DNA of 64,000 bases, from positions 2,666,001-2,730,000 of the forward strand of contig NZ_CP037954.1 in NCBI RefSeq assembly GCF_004359195.1, given 5' to 3'. Made by a program: the position numbers and the translations under genes. This document shows positions 34,443-43,252 of this stretch, in pieces. Below the pieces are notes generated by a model. That model was not told where the DNA came from, did not search any database, and worked only from the letters and a program-made list of their open reading frames with translations. Each line of letters starts with the position of its first letter. Position 1 is the first letter of the stretch. The stretch is from Chryseobacterium salivictor (lineage in GTDB: Bacteria; Bacteroidota; Bacteroidia; Flavobacteriales; Weeksellaceae).

Positions 34443-35696
34443 CTAAACCAATTTGATCAAAGCATTTTCCAATCTCGGCAACATATTTTTGATTTCATCT
34501 AAAGAAACTCCTCCTGCCGAAGCACGGAACCACGGCATATTGCGAGAATTTCCGAAAGCCGAAAACGGAACCAAAGCAATTCCCGCTTCTTCAATCAAAT
34601 AGAAAACAAGATCAGAAGAATCTGCAATTACATTTCCATCAGGTTTCGTTTTTCCGATATAATCTAGTTCCACTGTTAAATAAAGCGCGCCCATCGGCTG
34701 AATACTTTCCACAGAAAAGCCTTTATGTTTAAGATTCTGAATTCCGTTGTGAAGAACAGTTAAACTTTCCGCGATTTCTCCTTTAAAATGATTCACGAAT
34801 TTATCCACTTTTTCCGGATGATTCAGTAAAACTGCCACGGCTTCCTGTTCAGGTTTTGGCGCCCAGGCTCCAATGTGTCCCAGCAAAGCTTTCATTTTAT
34901 CGATAATTAAAGACGGTCCAAAACTCCAGCCTACACGGATTCCGGTAGCAGCAAAGCATTTGGAAGCACCATCAATATAAATTGTATAATCTTTTAATTC
35001 AGGATACAAAGAAACAGGATCGAAATGCTTGCCCCCAAAAGTCAGCATCGCGTAAATTTGATCGTACATCAAATACAAAGGCTTTTCTCCGTCGCTGCGA
35101 TTTTTATTTTCCTCCAGAATCAGTTCACAAATTTCAGCGAGCTGCTGTTTCGTAAACATCGTTCCAGTAGGATTCAAAGGCGAACAAAGCGCAATTAAAA
35201 CCGCTCCTTTTAAATGAGGTTTTAAGTCAGCAGCAGTCGGTAAGAAATTATTTTCCGCTGTAGTTTCCACTTCTACTTTCTGCGCTTCCGTCAAATAAGA
35301 ATAGTGATTGTTATTCCATGATGGCACCGGATAAATGACTTTATCATCCGGATCTACAATTGTTTTAAATGCCGCGTAAATCAACGGTCTGGAACCGCCG
35401 GCAACCAAAATATCATTTTCGGAATAATCCAGATTCCAACGGTTTTTAATGTCTTTTGAAATCGCTTTTCGCAAAGACAAAAGGCCGTTCGCAGGCGGAT
35501 AATTGGTTAAATTATTCTGATAAGCTTTCTGAATTTCCTCTTTTAATAAATCCGGAATAGGATAAATATTGGAATTGAGATCACCAATCGTAAGATTCGC
35601 AATTTCTGCGCCCTGTGCTTTCAAATCATTGACTTGATTTCCTATTTTGATAATTTCTGAGCCAATGAGATTGGCGGCCAATTTTGATATTTTCAT
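34443..35696 (-). CDS. Aminotransferase class I (aspartate/aromatic type)
   Basis: The product has 417 residues. FLPTAADLKPHLKGAVLIAL, CSPLNPTGTMFTKQQL (Asn binding PLP), YLMYDQIYAML (Asp/Tyr) and DGASKCFAATGIRVGWSFG (PLP lysine near residue 248) show fold-type I. RASAGGVSLDEIK near the C terminus carries the conserved carboxylate-binding arginine. It is distinct from the aspC-type gene at the start of the window. The substrate is uncertain; aspartate or an aromatic amino acid is likely. Confidence 0.92.
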   Translation of the reverse strand: MKISKLAANLIGSEIIKIGNQVNDLKAQGAEIANLTIGDLNSNIYPIPDLLKEEIQKAYQNNLTNYPPANGLLSLRKAISKDIKNRWNLDYSENDILVAGGSRPLIYAAFKTIVDPDDKVIYPVPSWNNNHYSYLTEAQKVEVETTAENNFLPTAADLKPHLKGAVLIALCSPLNPTGTMFTKQQLAEICELILEENKNRSDGEKPLYLMYDQIYAMLTFGGKHFDPVSLYPELKDYTIYIDGASKCFAATGIRVGWSFGPSLIIDKMKALLGHIGAWAPKPEQEAVAVLLNHPEKVDKFVNHFKGEIAESLTVLHNGIQNLKHKGFSVESIQPMGALYLTVELDYIGKTKPDGNVIADSSDLVFYLIEEAGIALVPFSAFGNSRNMPWFRASAGGVSLDEIKNMLPRLENALIKLV

Positions 35697-35800
35697 TATT
35701 TTTTAATTAAACGAATTATTTTGAACTTCATTGATAATCTCATTCAAAAATACAAATTTTAATTGCTGCAGATATCAATTAAAGCAAGAACGGCTAAAAA

Positions 35801-35834
35801 AAATTGGTAAAAATTTCATCAACTTTTACCAATT
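35801..35834 (-). terminator. Terminator of the phosphosugar mutase gene
   Basis: AAATTGGTAAAA pairs with TTTTACCAATT, with a T-run on the minus strand. Confidence 0.8.
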
Positions 35835-35850
35835 ATTAATAAACAGATTT

Positions 35851-37563
35851 TTACAAATTCAAATCCTGTTTTACAATTTTGATTTTTTCTTCCAGAACCA
35901 GCAGTTTTTCTTTAAATTCCTGTGCAGAATTTATCGCATCTTTCACAGAAACGTAGAATTTAATTTTTGGTTCTGTTCCGGATGGGCGAACACAAACTTT
36001 CGTGCCATCTTCCGTATAATAAATCAAGACATTCGACTTTGGAATGTCATTCATCACCGATTTTTTATTGTCCAGAAGATTCAAAGAAGTTTGTTCCTGG
36101 AAATCTTTTACGACGGCCACTTTGGAACCTGCAATTTCTTTTGGCGGATTTTCACGGAAATCTTTCATCATCTGCTGAATTTCTTCGGCACCGGTTCTCC
36201 CCTTTCTCACCACGTTTACCAATCCTTCATAATACATTCCGAGGTCTTTGTAAATATCGATCATGTATTCGAAAACCGAACTGCCGTTGGCTTTACACCA
36301 AGCTGCAATTTCGCAGGCGAGCAAAATTGAACCACAGGAATCTTTATCGCGAACAAAATCTCCGGTCATAAAACCGAAACTTTCTTCACCCCCACAAATG
36401 AATTTTTCTTTGCCTTCGAAATCACGGATCATTTTCCCGATCCATTTAAAACCGGTTAATCCAACTTTGCAGTCAACGCCAAATTTTTCAGCAATATCAT
36501 AGAAAATATCAGAAGTTACAATCGTAGAACCGATGAATTCTTTTCCGGTGATTTTTCCGGCTTTTTTCCATTGGTCTAAAATGTAATAGGTTAAAATCGT
36601 ATTGGTTTGATTTCCGTTCAAAAGTTGCATTTCACCTTCTAAATTTCTGACCGCAATTCCCAGTCGGTCTCCGTCTGGATCCGTTCCCAGAACGATATCG
36701 CCATTGGTAATCCTGGCTAAATCCATCGCCATTTCCAACGCTGCCGGTTCTTCCGGATTGGGCGAATCAACGGTGGGGAAATTCCCACTCGGAATCATCT
36801 GTTCTCTCACCAAATCAACTTTTTTGAAGCCTGCTTTTTTCAGCGCCTGAGGAACAGTTGCATATGTAGTTCCATGGATTGAACTGAAAACAATATTCAG
36901 ATTATCTCTGCCAACATTCTGGTAAAGAGAGTTTTCCATACAGGCATCGATATACACATCATCCTGTTCCGGACCGATCCATTCGATCAAATCGTCGTTT
37001 CCGCTGAATTTAATTTCATTGAATTTTACCGAATAAACTTCTTTAATAATATTCTCATCATCTGGCGGAACAATCTGCGCGCCATCGTTCCAATATACTT
37101 TGTAACCGTTATATTCAGGTGGATTGTGAGAAGCGGTCAATACGATTCCGGCGTTGCATTTCTTATCTCTCACCGTGAAAGAAAGTTCCGGCGTTGGACG
37201 GTGTTCTTTGAATAACAAAACTTTGATTCCGTTGGCCGTTAAAACATCGGCACACATTTTCCCGAATTCTTTTGAATTATGCCGAACATCGTAAGCAATC
37301 GCAACTTTAATTTCCTGATTCGGAAACTGCTGATGAAGATAATTTGCTAAACCTTGAGTTGCTTGACCAAGCGTATATTTATTCAAACGGTTGGTTCCAA
37401 CGCCCATGATTCCACGCATTCCGCCTGTTCCGAATTCTAATTCCCGGTAAAAAGAATCTTCTAATTCATCCGAATTCGTATCGATCCAGTTTTGAATAGT
37501 TTTTTGTGTTTCTTCATCGAAAGTATCTGTTAACCAGAGTTTTGCTTTTTCTAAGGTGGTCAT
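35851..37563 (-). CDS. Phospho-sugar mutase (phosphoglucomutase/phosphomannomutase)
   Basis: The product has 570 residues, matching the PgcA-like long class. The phosphoserine loop is TASHNPPEYNGYKVYWNDG (about residues 144-162), the metal loop GTDPDGDRLGIAVR (about 300-313), the sugar-binding GGEESFGFMTGDFVRDKDS (about 397-415) and the phosphate-binding C-terminal VRPSGTEPKIKFY. It interconverts hexose-1- and hexose-6-phosphates for cell-wall and glycan precursors. A GIN-domain lipoprotein gene and a glycosyltransferase gene lie upstream. Confidence 0.95.
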   Translation of the reverse strand: MTTLEKAKLWLTDTFDEETQKTIQNWIDTNSDELEDSFYRELEFGTGGMRGIMGVGTNRLNKYTLGQATQGLANYLHQQFPNQEIKVAIAYDVRHNSKEFGKMCADVLTANGIKVLLFKEHRPTPELSFTVRDKKCNAGIVLTASHNPPEYNGYKVYWNDGAQIVPPDDENIIKEVYSVKFNEIKFSGNDDLIEWIGPEQDDVYIDACMENSLYQNVGRDNLNIVFSSIHGTTYATVPQALKKAGFKKVDLVREQMIPSGNFPTVDSPNPEEPAALEMAMDLARITNGDIVLGTDPDGDRLGIAVRNLEGEMQLLNGNQTNTILTYYILDQWKKAGKITGKEFIGSTIVTSDIFYDIAEKFGVDCKVGLTGFKWIGKMIRDFEGKEKFICGGEESFGFMTGDFVRDKDSCGSILLACEIAAWCKANGSSVFEYMIDIYKDLGMYYEGLVNVVRKGRTGAEEIQQMMKDFRENPPKEIAGSKVAVVKDFQEQTSLNLLDNKKSVMNDIPKSNVLIYYTEDGTKVCVRPSGTEPKIKFYVSVKDAINSAQEFKEKLLVLEEKIKIVKQDLNL

Positions 37564-37601
37564 ATCTTATTCTTTTTTTATTTAAAATTTTTCAGAACCG
37601 C

Positions 37602-38303
37602 TTAGTCCAATTCTTTATGTTGAACCGTTGCTGTCTGTTCTATTTTCAAGGCGCTGATCGGCTCGTTATAATACGTCAGTTTCGCCGTATTTTTAATGCT
37701 TCCTTTTAAAGAATCTTTCACATTTACTTCCGCATAATTTCCATTTTTTGATTCAATCTTTAAATGGTCAATCATCCAGTAAGGAGCGATAATGCTTGCG
37801 GTATCAGAGATTTTCAAAACCGCGTTTTTTGTTTTGCCCAAAAAGTTAGCGCGGCTTTTTTCAGTCATTTCAACTTCTGCTTTTCTGGAATTGACCGACC
37901 CAATAAATTTAGCGTTATTTTTTAAAGTAAGTTTAAAATTATCCGTCTTTATTTCGCTGGAAATATTTAATTCAGCAGAATCAGACATGGATACTTTTTC
38001 CAGATTATATTTCGAATAAATGGTGATATTGTAGAAATCGACACCCTCTGTTTCGCGGTTTTCCGAAATGGTTAACGTTTTATCTTTTACTTTGATTTTT
38101 AAATTACCGCCTACATTTTTATAAGTTTCAACATTCACAAAACTGCTGTCACTTTTAATATAAAAAGCCCGGAATTTACCGTTGAGATTAAGATTTACAA
38201 AATCCTCCACCTTAATATCGTTGCTTACAATATCTCCTTTCGGCGAAACTTTTCCGCAGGAGAACAAACTGAATATGAGCAGTGTATAAATTAAATTCTT
38301 CAT
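37602..38303 (-). CDS. GIN domain (DUF2807) lipoprotein
   Basis: The product has 233 residues from MKNLIYTLLIFSLFSC; the lipobox is LFSC. The rest is short beta-strands repeating at 20-25 residues, with patterns such as NLEKVSMSDSAELNISSEI and DNFKLTLKNNAKFIGSVN, typical of the auto-transporter-like beta-helix GIN domain (DUF2807). Function is unknown in the family; it is probably an envelope surface protein. The upstream in-frame start at 38324 would put seven residues before the lipoprotein signal and is less likely. Confidence 0.85.
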   Translation of the reverse strand: MKNLIYTLLIFSLFSCGKVSPKGDIVSNDIKVEDFVNLNLNGKFRAFYIKSDSSFVNVETYKNVGGNLKIKVKDKTLTISENRETEGVDFYNITIYSKYNLEKVSMSDSAELNISSEIKTDNFKLTLKNNAKFIGSVNSRKAEVEMTEKSRANFLGKTKNAVLKISDTASIIAPYWMIDHLKIESKNGNYAEVNVKDSLKGSIKNTAKLTYYNEPISALKIEQTATVQHKELD

Positions 38304-38363
38304 TATTAAATTTTCTAAAACCAATTTTTCCGGATCAATGCCTTTACCGATTTTCTAAAGCCT

Positions 38364-39314
38364 TTATATCACTTCCTCCACGTGATAATTCTCGTGCTGT
38401 CTGTTGGTTCTGATAATCATTTCTCCCAGAAATCCTGCGATGAATAGAAGCGTTCCCAAAACCATCATGGTTAAAGCAATAAAAAACCAGGCATTATTGG
38501 TTAAAAGATGACCATAAATTCCACGGGAAACATCTATTAATTTTGAAATTCCGAGCCAGAAGGCAGATAAAAATCCTGCGATAAACATCAATGTTCCTGC
38601 TGCTCCGAAAAAATGCATCGGTCGCCCGCCAAACCGGCTTACAAACCAAAGGGTAATTAAATCTAAAAAGCCGCGGACAAAACGCTCCGTTCCAAATTTA
38701 GAACTTCCATACGGTCTTGCCTGATGCTGCACCGGTTTTTCAGTAATCTTCCTGAAACCGGCATTGGCAGCCAAAACGGGAATATATCGGTGCATATCTC
38801 CATACACATCGATGGATTTTACCACCTGTTTTTTATACGCTTTCAAGCCACAATTAAAATCATGAAGGGAAACTCCAGAAATACTTCTTGCAGCAGCATT
38901 AAAGATTTTAGACGGAATATTTTTGGTCATTACATTATCAAAACGTTTCTTTTTCCAGCCCGAAACAATGTCGTAACCTTCCGTTTTAATCATGTCATAT
39001 AATTCAGGAATTTCTTCGGGAAAGTCCTGTAGATCGGCATCCATCGTGATAACAACCTCTCCGTTTGCTCTTGCAAAAGCGGCGTGCAAAGCTTGAGATT
39101 TACCGTAATTTCTGGAAAATTTAATTCCGTGAATTTGCGGATACTGCACTTTTAAATTTTCGATAATACTCCATGAAAGATCGGTGCTTCCATCATCTAC
39201 AAACCAGATTTCGTAGGAAAGGTTATGGGAATTACAAACTTTGTCGATTCTTGAAAAAAGTTCGTCGAGAGATTCTTCTTCGTTGAGAAGTGGTATGATG
39301 ATGGATAAATTCAT
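38364..39314 (-). CDS. Family 2 glycosyltransferase with two C-terminal membrane segments (GtrB/dolichol-phosphate-mannosyltransferase type)
   Basis: The product has 316 residues. The GT-A motifs are IIPLLNEEESLDELF, WFVDDGSTDLSW, ALHAAFARANGEVVITMDAD (DxD-type metal site), DLQDFPEEIPELYD and a QxxRPYGSSKFG segment. Two membrane helices (about 225-250 and 270-300) end the protein. It likely loads a sugar onto undecaprenyl phosphate for surface glycans. It ends 61 bases before the GIN-domain gene and lies near the DUF4199 gene. Confidence 0.93.
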   Translation of the reverse strand: MNLSIIIPLLNEEESLDELFSRIDKVCNSHNLSYEIWFVDDGSTDLSWSIIENLKVQYPQIHGIKFSRNYGKSQALHAAFARANGEVVITMDADLQDFPEEIPELYDMIKTEGYDIVSGWKKKRFDNVMTKNIPSKIFNAAARSISGVSLHDFNCGLKAYKKQVVKSIDVYGDMHRYIPVLAANAGFRKITEKPVQHQARPYGSSKFGTERFVRGFLDLITLWFVSRFGGRPMHFFGAAGTLMFIAGFLSAFWLGISKLIDVSRGIYGHLLTNNAWFFIALTMMVLGTLLFIAGFLGEMIIRTNRQHENYHVEEVI

Positions 39315-39387
39315 TGATAATAATAGATTATTGAGACAAAATTAGGGGTTTATTTTTTTTAATCAGCAATTGTGCAAATGATTAAAA

Positions 39388-39966
39388 TCAAAGTTCTGAT
39401 CTGCTGCGGAAAAAACTGGCAAAAAACGTAGATAAAATCACGTAGAAAACAAGAATTGCGGCGAAATAATAAGTGAACTGGCGAAAGCTGAAAAAATCTT
39501 TATCCTTGGTCATTTCGTGGGAAATACGCAGCTTGTTCTGTTGGTATTCGGTTTCCAGTTCCGCTTTCTGCTCCTCAGTTTTTAGGATGGGTTTCGCTTT
39601 ATTGTACTCGTTATCCATTTCAATCTTCTGTCTTTCAAGGTATTGAAAATTCAATAAATCTTTGGCAGCCGGATCTACAAAGTTTAAAAACAGAAACATG
39701 GTGAGGACTGATAAAAACCCGCCAAAGAACATGGGTTTAAAAGCGCGGCCAAAACCTTCCCGAAACCCTATCCTGATTCCTGCTTTTCTCAGCGAATTTA
39801 CGGAGATATAGGCACCCGCCAAATAAATAACCGGCATCACAAAGGAATTCATAAGCATCGTATTATCGAAATAATCGGTATTCATTCCGAAAAAATACAT
39901 TCCAAAGAAAACGACCATTGTGGCAATAAACAGCATGAAACCAATGGTATAGACATTTTTTATCAT
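39388..39966 (-). CDS. DUF4199 membrane protein
   Basis: The product has 192 residues from MIKNVYTIGFMLFIATMVVF. Four hydrophobic segments are visible (about 5-27, 37-57, 72-92, 165-188), with a long charged coiled segment between the third and fourth. This layout is that of the Bacteroidota DUF4199 family; function is unknown. The upstream extension in frame is not used, as it lacks a plausible start. The SRP RNA gene lies divergently upstream. Confidence 0.8.
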   Translation of the reverse strand: MIKNVYTIGFMLFIATMVVFFGMYFFGMNTDYFDNTMLMNSFVMPVIYLAGAYISVNSLRKAGIRIGFREGFGRAFKPMFFGGFLSVLTMFLFLNFVDPAAKDLLNFQYLERQKIEMDNEYNKAKPILKTEEQKAELETEYQQNKLRISHEMTKDKDFFSFRQFTYYFAAILVFYVILSTFFASFFRSRSEL

Positions 39967-40005
39967 ATTTAAAGTACTAAATTTTATTATTTTTTTGTTT
40001 TGAAT

Positions 40006-40035
40006 TTTGAAATTTGAATTAAAGGCGTATATTTG
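40006..40035 (+). promoter_or_regulatory. Promoter of the SRP RNA gene
   Basis: TTTG (40006-40009), an 18-base spacer and TATATTTG (40028-40035) match the Bacteroidota consensus. The start falls at about 40040, the 5' end of the RNA. Confidence 0.8.
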
Positions 40036-40039
40036 CAAC

Positions 40040-40132
40040 GGCAAGTCCTAAACAACCAGCTCCTGAGACTCCTCCAGGGTGGGAACGCAGCAAAGGTAAT
40101 CGGTTGTAGCGGTGTGATTTAGGTAGCTTGCC
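40040..40132 (+). ncRNA. ffs: Signal recognition particle RNA (small bacterial 4.5S type)
   Basis: The ends pair: GGCAAG at 40040 with CTTGCC at 40127-40132. The internal domain IV hallmark GGTGGGAACGCAGCAAAGGTAA-like sequence is present (GGGAACGCAGCAAAGG at 40081-40096), with the conserved GGAA tetraloop region and asymmetric AGCAA loop that bind Ffh. A T-run (40134-40139) ends transcription. It helps target nascent membrane proteins. The gene is about 93 bases with its own promoter. Confidence 0.93.
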
Positions 40133-40285
40133 ATTTTTTGTGCCTTATAGTCTCGTTTTTATTTCACTTAAAGTTTTTTCGTCCGTCCAATTCTCTTTGG
40201 TTTTAAGATAATTAATCTGCATATCTGAAACTTTAAATTATTTTGTGAATTCCCGAAACGTTTTTCTTTTACTCAATTCTTCTTT

Positions 40286-40966
40286 TTAAATTTCAAAATC
40301 TTCACCTAATTTCGGTAAAGTGAATTCGATATTTCTTTCTGAAAAGAGCTGATAAGCATCCTCGTGATTGATTTTAATCGGCGGGAACGTATCGAAATGA
40401 CAACCTATTACTCTTTTAGTTTTTAATAATTCTGCTGCTGCAAAACTTGCTTTGCGGGCACACATGGTATAATGCGAACCAACGGGAAGAATTGCCACAT
40501 CGATGTTGCCAAACAGTTTTGGAAACATTTCCATATCTGCCATTACCCCGGTATCGCCTGCCAAATAAATATTTTTACCGGGAAATCTGAAAACATATCC
40601 TGCAGGTTCGCCACCGTACGTTCCATCAGGGAAAGAACTGGTATGGCTTGCCGGCACCATTGATATTTTCAAATCTTCAATCTTTGCAGAACCCCCGAAA
40701 TTAATATCAACCGAATTCTGATGACCAAAATAGCCGCAAATTTCCGGTTGACCGATTACAGTTGCATCCGGGTGATGTTGCAGCACTTCTTTTACATCAG
40801 CAATATGATCGCCGTGAGCATGGGTAATCAACACATAATCGATCTTCTGTACTTTGATATCAAAACCGGATTTCTCTTTCTGATAATTATAAAAAGGATC
40901 AGATAATATATTTTTTCCTTTATAGGTGAACAAAAAACAGTTTTGTCCGAGAAATTGTATTTTCAT
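40286..40966 (-). CDS. UPF0173 family metal-dependent hydrolase (metallo-beta-lactamase fold)
   Basis: The product has 226 residues from MKIQFLGQNCF; the start at 40981 would add five residues. LITHAHGDHIADV (about residues 48-60) is the zinc motif HxHxDH, and VPASHTSSF, YLAGDTGVMADM and IGCHFDTFPPI (last histidine) complete the dinuclear site. It is a UPF0173 family member, so the substrate is unknown. The menA gene ends 16 bases upstream of the longer start, so the menB-menA-hydrolase genes may form an operon. Confidence 0.9.
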   Translation of the reverse strand: MKIQFLGQNCFLFTYKGKNILSDPFYNYQKEKSGFDIKVQKIDYVLITHAHGDHIADVKEVLQHHPDATVIGQPEICGYFGHQNSVDINFGGSAKIEDLKISMVPASHTSSFPDGTYGGEPAGYVFRFPGKNIYLAGDTGVMADMEMFPKLFGNIDVAILPVGSHYTMCARKASFAAAELLKTKRVIGCHFDTFPPIKINHEDAYQLFSERNIEFTLPKLGEDFEI

Positions 40967-40996
40967 TGTAGAATCCATCATCTTGATTTTTAAATT

Positions 40997-41929
40997 TTAA
41001 TTAAAATAATTGAGCCCTGCTGCAACCAAAACAGCCATTGTCAAAGTTAAAATCCCTACCTGCTTTAAAAACGGATCGAGTTCTTTCGGTTCTTTTACCT
41101 GCATGATTTTTCTTCGAAGCGCCGTCATCGGAAGCATCAGGATAAAAAAGATAAATGCATAATATTTTCCTTCGGTATGCAAACCGTTCATCATCATAAA
41201 AACCAATATTAAAAGCAAAGGCAATTGCAACAGGATTATTTCATACACCATTGCTCCTTTAAAACCTAAACGTAATGCTAAAGTTTTCTTTCCGCTCAAG
41301 GCATCACTTTCGATATCCCGCATATTATTCAGATTCAAAACTGCGGCACTCAATAAACCTACTGCTGTAGCTGGTAACAGCACATCCCAGTCGAAATGTT
41401 TGGTAAAAAGGAAATAACTTCCACCCACCGAAACCAAGCCGAAAAAGATAAAAACCATGATATCGCCCAGACCTAAGTAACCGTAAGGTTTTTTACCGAT
41501 CGTATACCCAATCGCGGCTAAAATACAGGCAACTCCCAATCCCACAAAAGTGTAAAATTCATTCATTAGGTTTTCTCTAAAGAATGCCAAGTACAAAAGC
41601 GCAACTGTGGCAACCAGAGATAAAACAGAAAACAGGATTACAGCATTTCGCATTTGAGTTGCGGTGATTCTTCCAGAAGCTACGGCTCTTTGCTCTGCTT
41701 CATTGGCTCTTAACTGATCGGTTCCTTTGATTCCGTCGCCATAATCATTGGCAAAATTCGAGAGAATCTGATAGAGTAACGTGACCAGCATTGCCATTGC
41801 AAAAATTGTCCAGTCCCATGTTCCGCCACTTTCATGAATTCTCCATTTTGCAATAAAAGAACCCAAAATTATTCCACTCATCGAAAGTGGTAATGTTCGC
41901 AGACGCGCTGCTTTTATCCAATCTGTCAT
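40997..41929 (-). CDS. menA: 1,4-dihydroxy-2-naphthoate polyprenyltransferase
   Basis: The product has 310 residues with about nine membrane helices. The first prenyl-diphosphate motif is FANDYGDGIKGTDQLRANE (about 63-81; N-D-x-x-D) and the second is NNMRDIESDALSGKKTLALR (about 199-218). MenA attaches a polyprenyl chain to DHNA in the membrane to form demethylmenaquinone. menB lies upstream, so two adjacent steps of menaquinone synthesis are encoded together. Confidence 0.95.
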   Translation of the reverse strand: MTDWIKAARLRTLPLSMSGIILGSFIAKWRIHESGGTWDWTIFAMAMLVTLLYQILSNFANDYGDGIKGTDQLRANEAEQRAVASGRITATQMRNAVILFSVLSLVATVALLYLAFFRENLMNEFYTFVGLGVACILAAIGYTIGKKPYGYLGLGDIMVFIFFGLVSVGGSYFLFTKHFDWDVLLPATAVGLLSAAVLNLNNMRDIESDALSGKKTLALRLGFKGAMVYEIILLQLPLLLILVFMMMNGLHTEGKYYAFIFFILMLPMTALRRKIMQVKEPKELDPFLKQVGILTLTMAVLVAAGLNYFN

Positions 41930-42023
41930 AGTTTAGAGATTTGAGATTTAGAGATTTGAATTAAGAGACCAGTCTATTTTTTTGAATATCCATTATCTCC
42001 TGTCTTACAGTCTCCTATCTCAT

Positions 42024-42860
42024 TTAAGAGATCCATTTATTATCGCCGAAATCGGGTTTTCTTTTTTCGAGGAAGGCATTTCGTCCTTCTTTTGCTTCTT
42101 CGGTCATGTATGCCAAACGGGTAGCTTCGCCGGCAAAAACCTGCTGCCCCACCATTCCGTCGTCGGTTAAATTCATCGCAAATTTCAGCATTCTGATGGA
42201 CATTGGCGATTTCCCCAAAATCTCTTCCGCCCATTCGTAAGCGGTATCTTCCAGTTCTGCATGGGGAATTACAGCATTCACCATTCCCATATCGGCAGCT
42301 TCCTGAGCAGAATAATTTCTTCCTAAAAAGAAAATTTCTCTGGCTTTTTTCTGTCCCACCATTTTGGCTAAATATGCAGATCCGTATCCGCCATCAAAAC
42401 TGGTAACATCGGCGTCGGTCTGTTTAAAAATCGCATGTTCTTTACTCGCTAAAGTCAAATCACAAACGACGTGCAGCGAATGCCCGCCACCTACAGCCCA
42501 ACCATTAACCACTGCAATCACGACCTTCGGCATGAAACGGATCAATCGCTGAACTTCTAAAATATTCAGACGGTGTCTTCCGTCTTCACCTACGTAACCC
42601 TGTTCTCCACGTGCTTTCTGATCACCGCCACTGCAAAAAGCATGGCCTCCATCTTTCGGACTTGGTCCTTCGCCAGTGAGTAATACCACTCCTACCGAAG
42701 CATCTTCGGAAACGTGGTAAAAGGCATCATATAATTCTGAGGTTGTTTTCGGACGAAACGCATTGCGTACTTCCGGTCTGTTAAAGGCGATTCTTGCGAC
42801 TCCTCCTTTTTTTTGGTAGGTAATATCTTCGTATTCTCTGACGGTTTTCCAGTCTGTCAT
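42024..42860 (-). CDS. menB: 1,4-dihydroxy-2-naphthoyl-CoA synthase
   Basis: The product has 278 residues. ARIAFNRPEVRNAFRPKTTSE and HAFCSGGDQKARGEQGYVG are MenB-specific crotonase motifs, VVNGWAVGGGHSLHVVCDLT supplies the oxyanion hole, and DADVTSFDGGYGSAYLAK carries the catalytic Asp/Gly-Ser region. It cyclises O-succinylbenzoyl-CoA in menaquinone synthesis. menA lies 94 bases downstream. Confidence 0.97.
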   Translation of the reverse strand: MTDWKTVREYEDITYQKKGGVARIAFNRPEVRNAFRPKTTSELYDAFYHVSEDASVGVVLLTGEGPSPKDGGHAFCSGGDQKARGEQGYVGEDGRHRLNILEVQRLIRFMPKVVIAVVNGWAVGGGHSLHVVCDLTLASKEHAIFKQTDADVTSFDGGYGSAYLAKMVGQKKAREIFFLGRNYSAQEAADMGMVNAVIPHAELEDTAYEWAEEILGKSPMSIRMLKFAMNLTDDGMVGQQVFAGEATRLAYMTEEAKEGRNAFLEKRKPDFGDNKWIS

Positions 42861-43252
42861 TTTGCGTAAAATTTTGCGTAAAGGTAAGGAAAATAAAAAG
42901 CCGGGTCAAAACGAAAATAGGTTTATATTGGTAGCATTTCGCTGTGATTAGGAGCAACGCTATTATTTTTTTTTCAGGAACCTACAGTTGCTTTCCGCTG
43001 TAATTCCCCACGCGAGAGACCAATGCTTACTTTCTCTGACCTTTCCTAATTCAAGCAGATTTTCTTCACAAATCTTAAAGACGTAATAATTTGGCAATAG
43101 TGGCAATCTCTCTTACAATCCTCCAAAAAAGATTTGGTCAGGCTGAATTATTCGATTTTTACTGCAGGAACAAATATAGATTATTTTGTAACTACGACCG
43201 TTCTGAAACCTTCCGAGATCTTCCGTTTTGGCACCCGAAACAGCTACTTTCC
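42861..43252. other. Non-coding spacer with two imperfect 19-bp direct repeats
   Basis: No credible gene. The 19-mers at 42931-42949 and 42987-43005 agree at 15 positions (GTwGCwTTyCGCTGTrATT). The segment is richer in GC than the flanks. Confidence 0.5.
42931..43005. repeat. Pair of imperfect direct repeats (GTwGCwTTyCGCTGTrATT)
   Basis: GTAGCATTTCGCTGTGATT and GTTGCTTTCCGCTGTAATT start 56 bases apart. They may be remains of a dispersed extragenic repeat. Confidence 0.45.

Noticed and set aside
35731..36330. 199-codon plus-strand ORF
   Set aside because: It is antisense to the phosphosugar mutase gene and has low-complexity Phe/Asn-rich sequence with no domain.
43221..43245. Second sigma-54 promoter (TTTTGGCACCCGAAACAG)
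   Set aside because: The -24 part is similar but the -12 element is absent.
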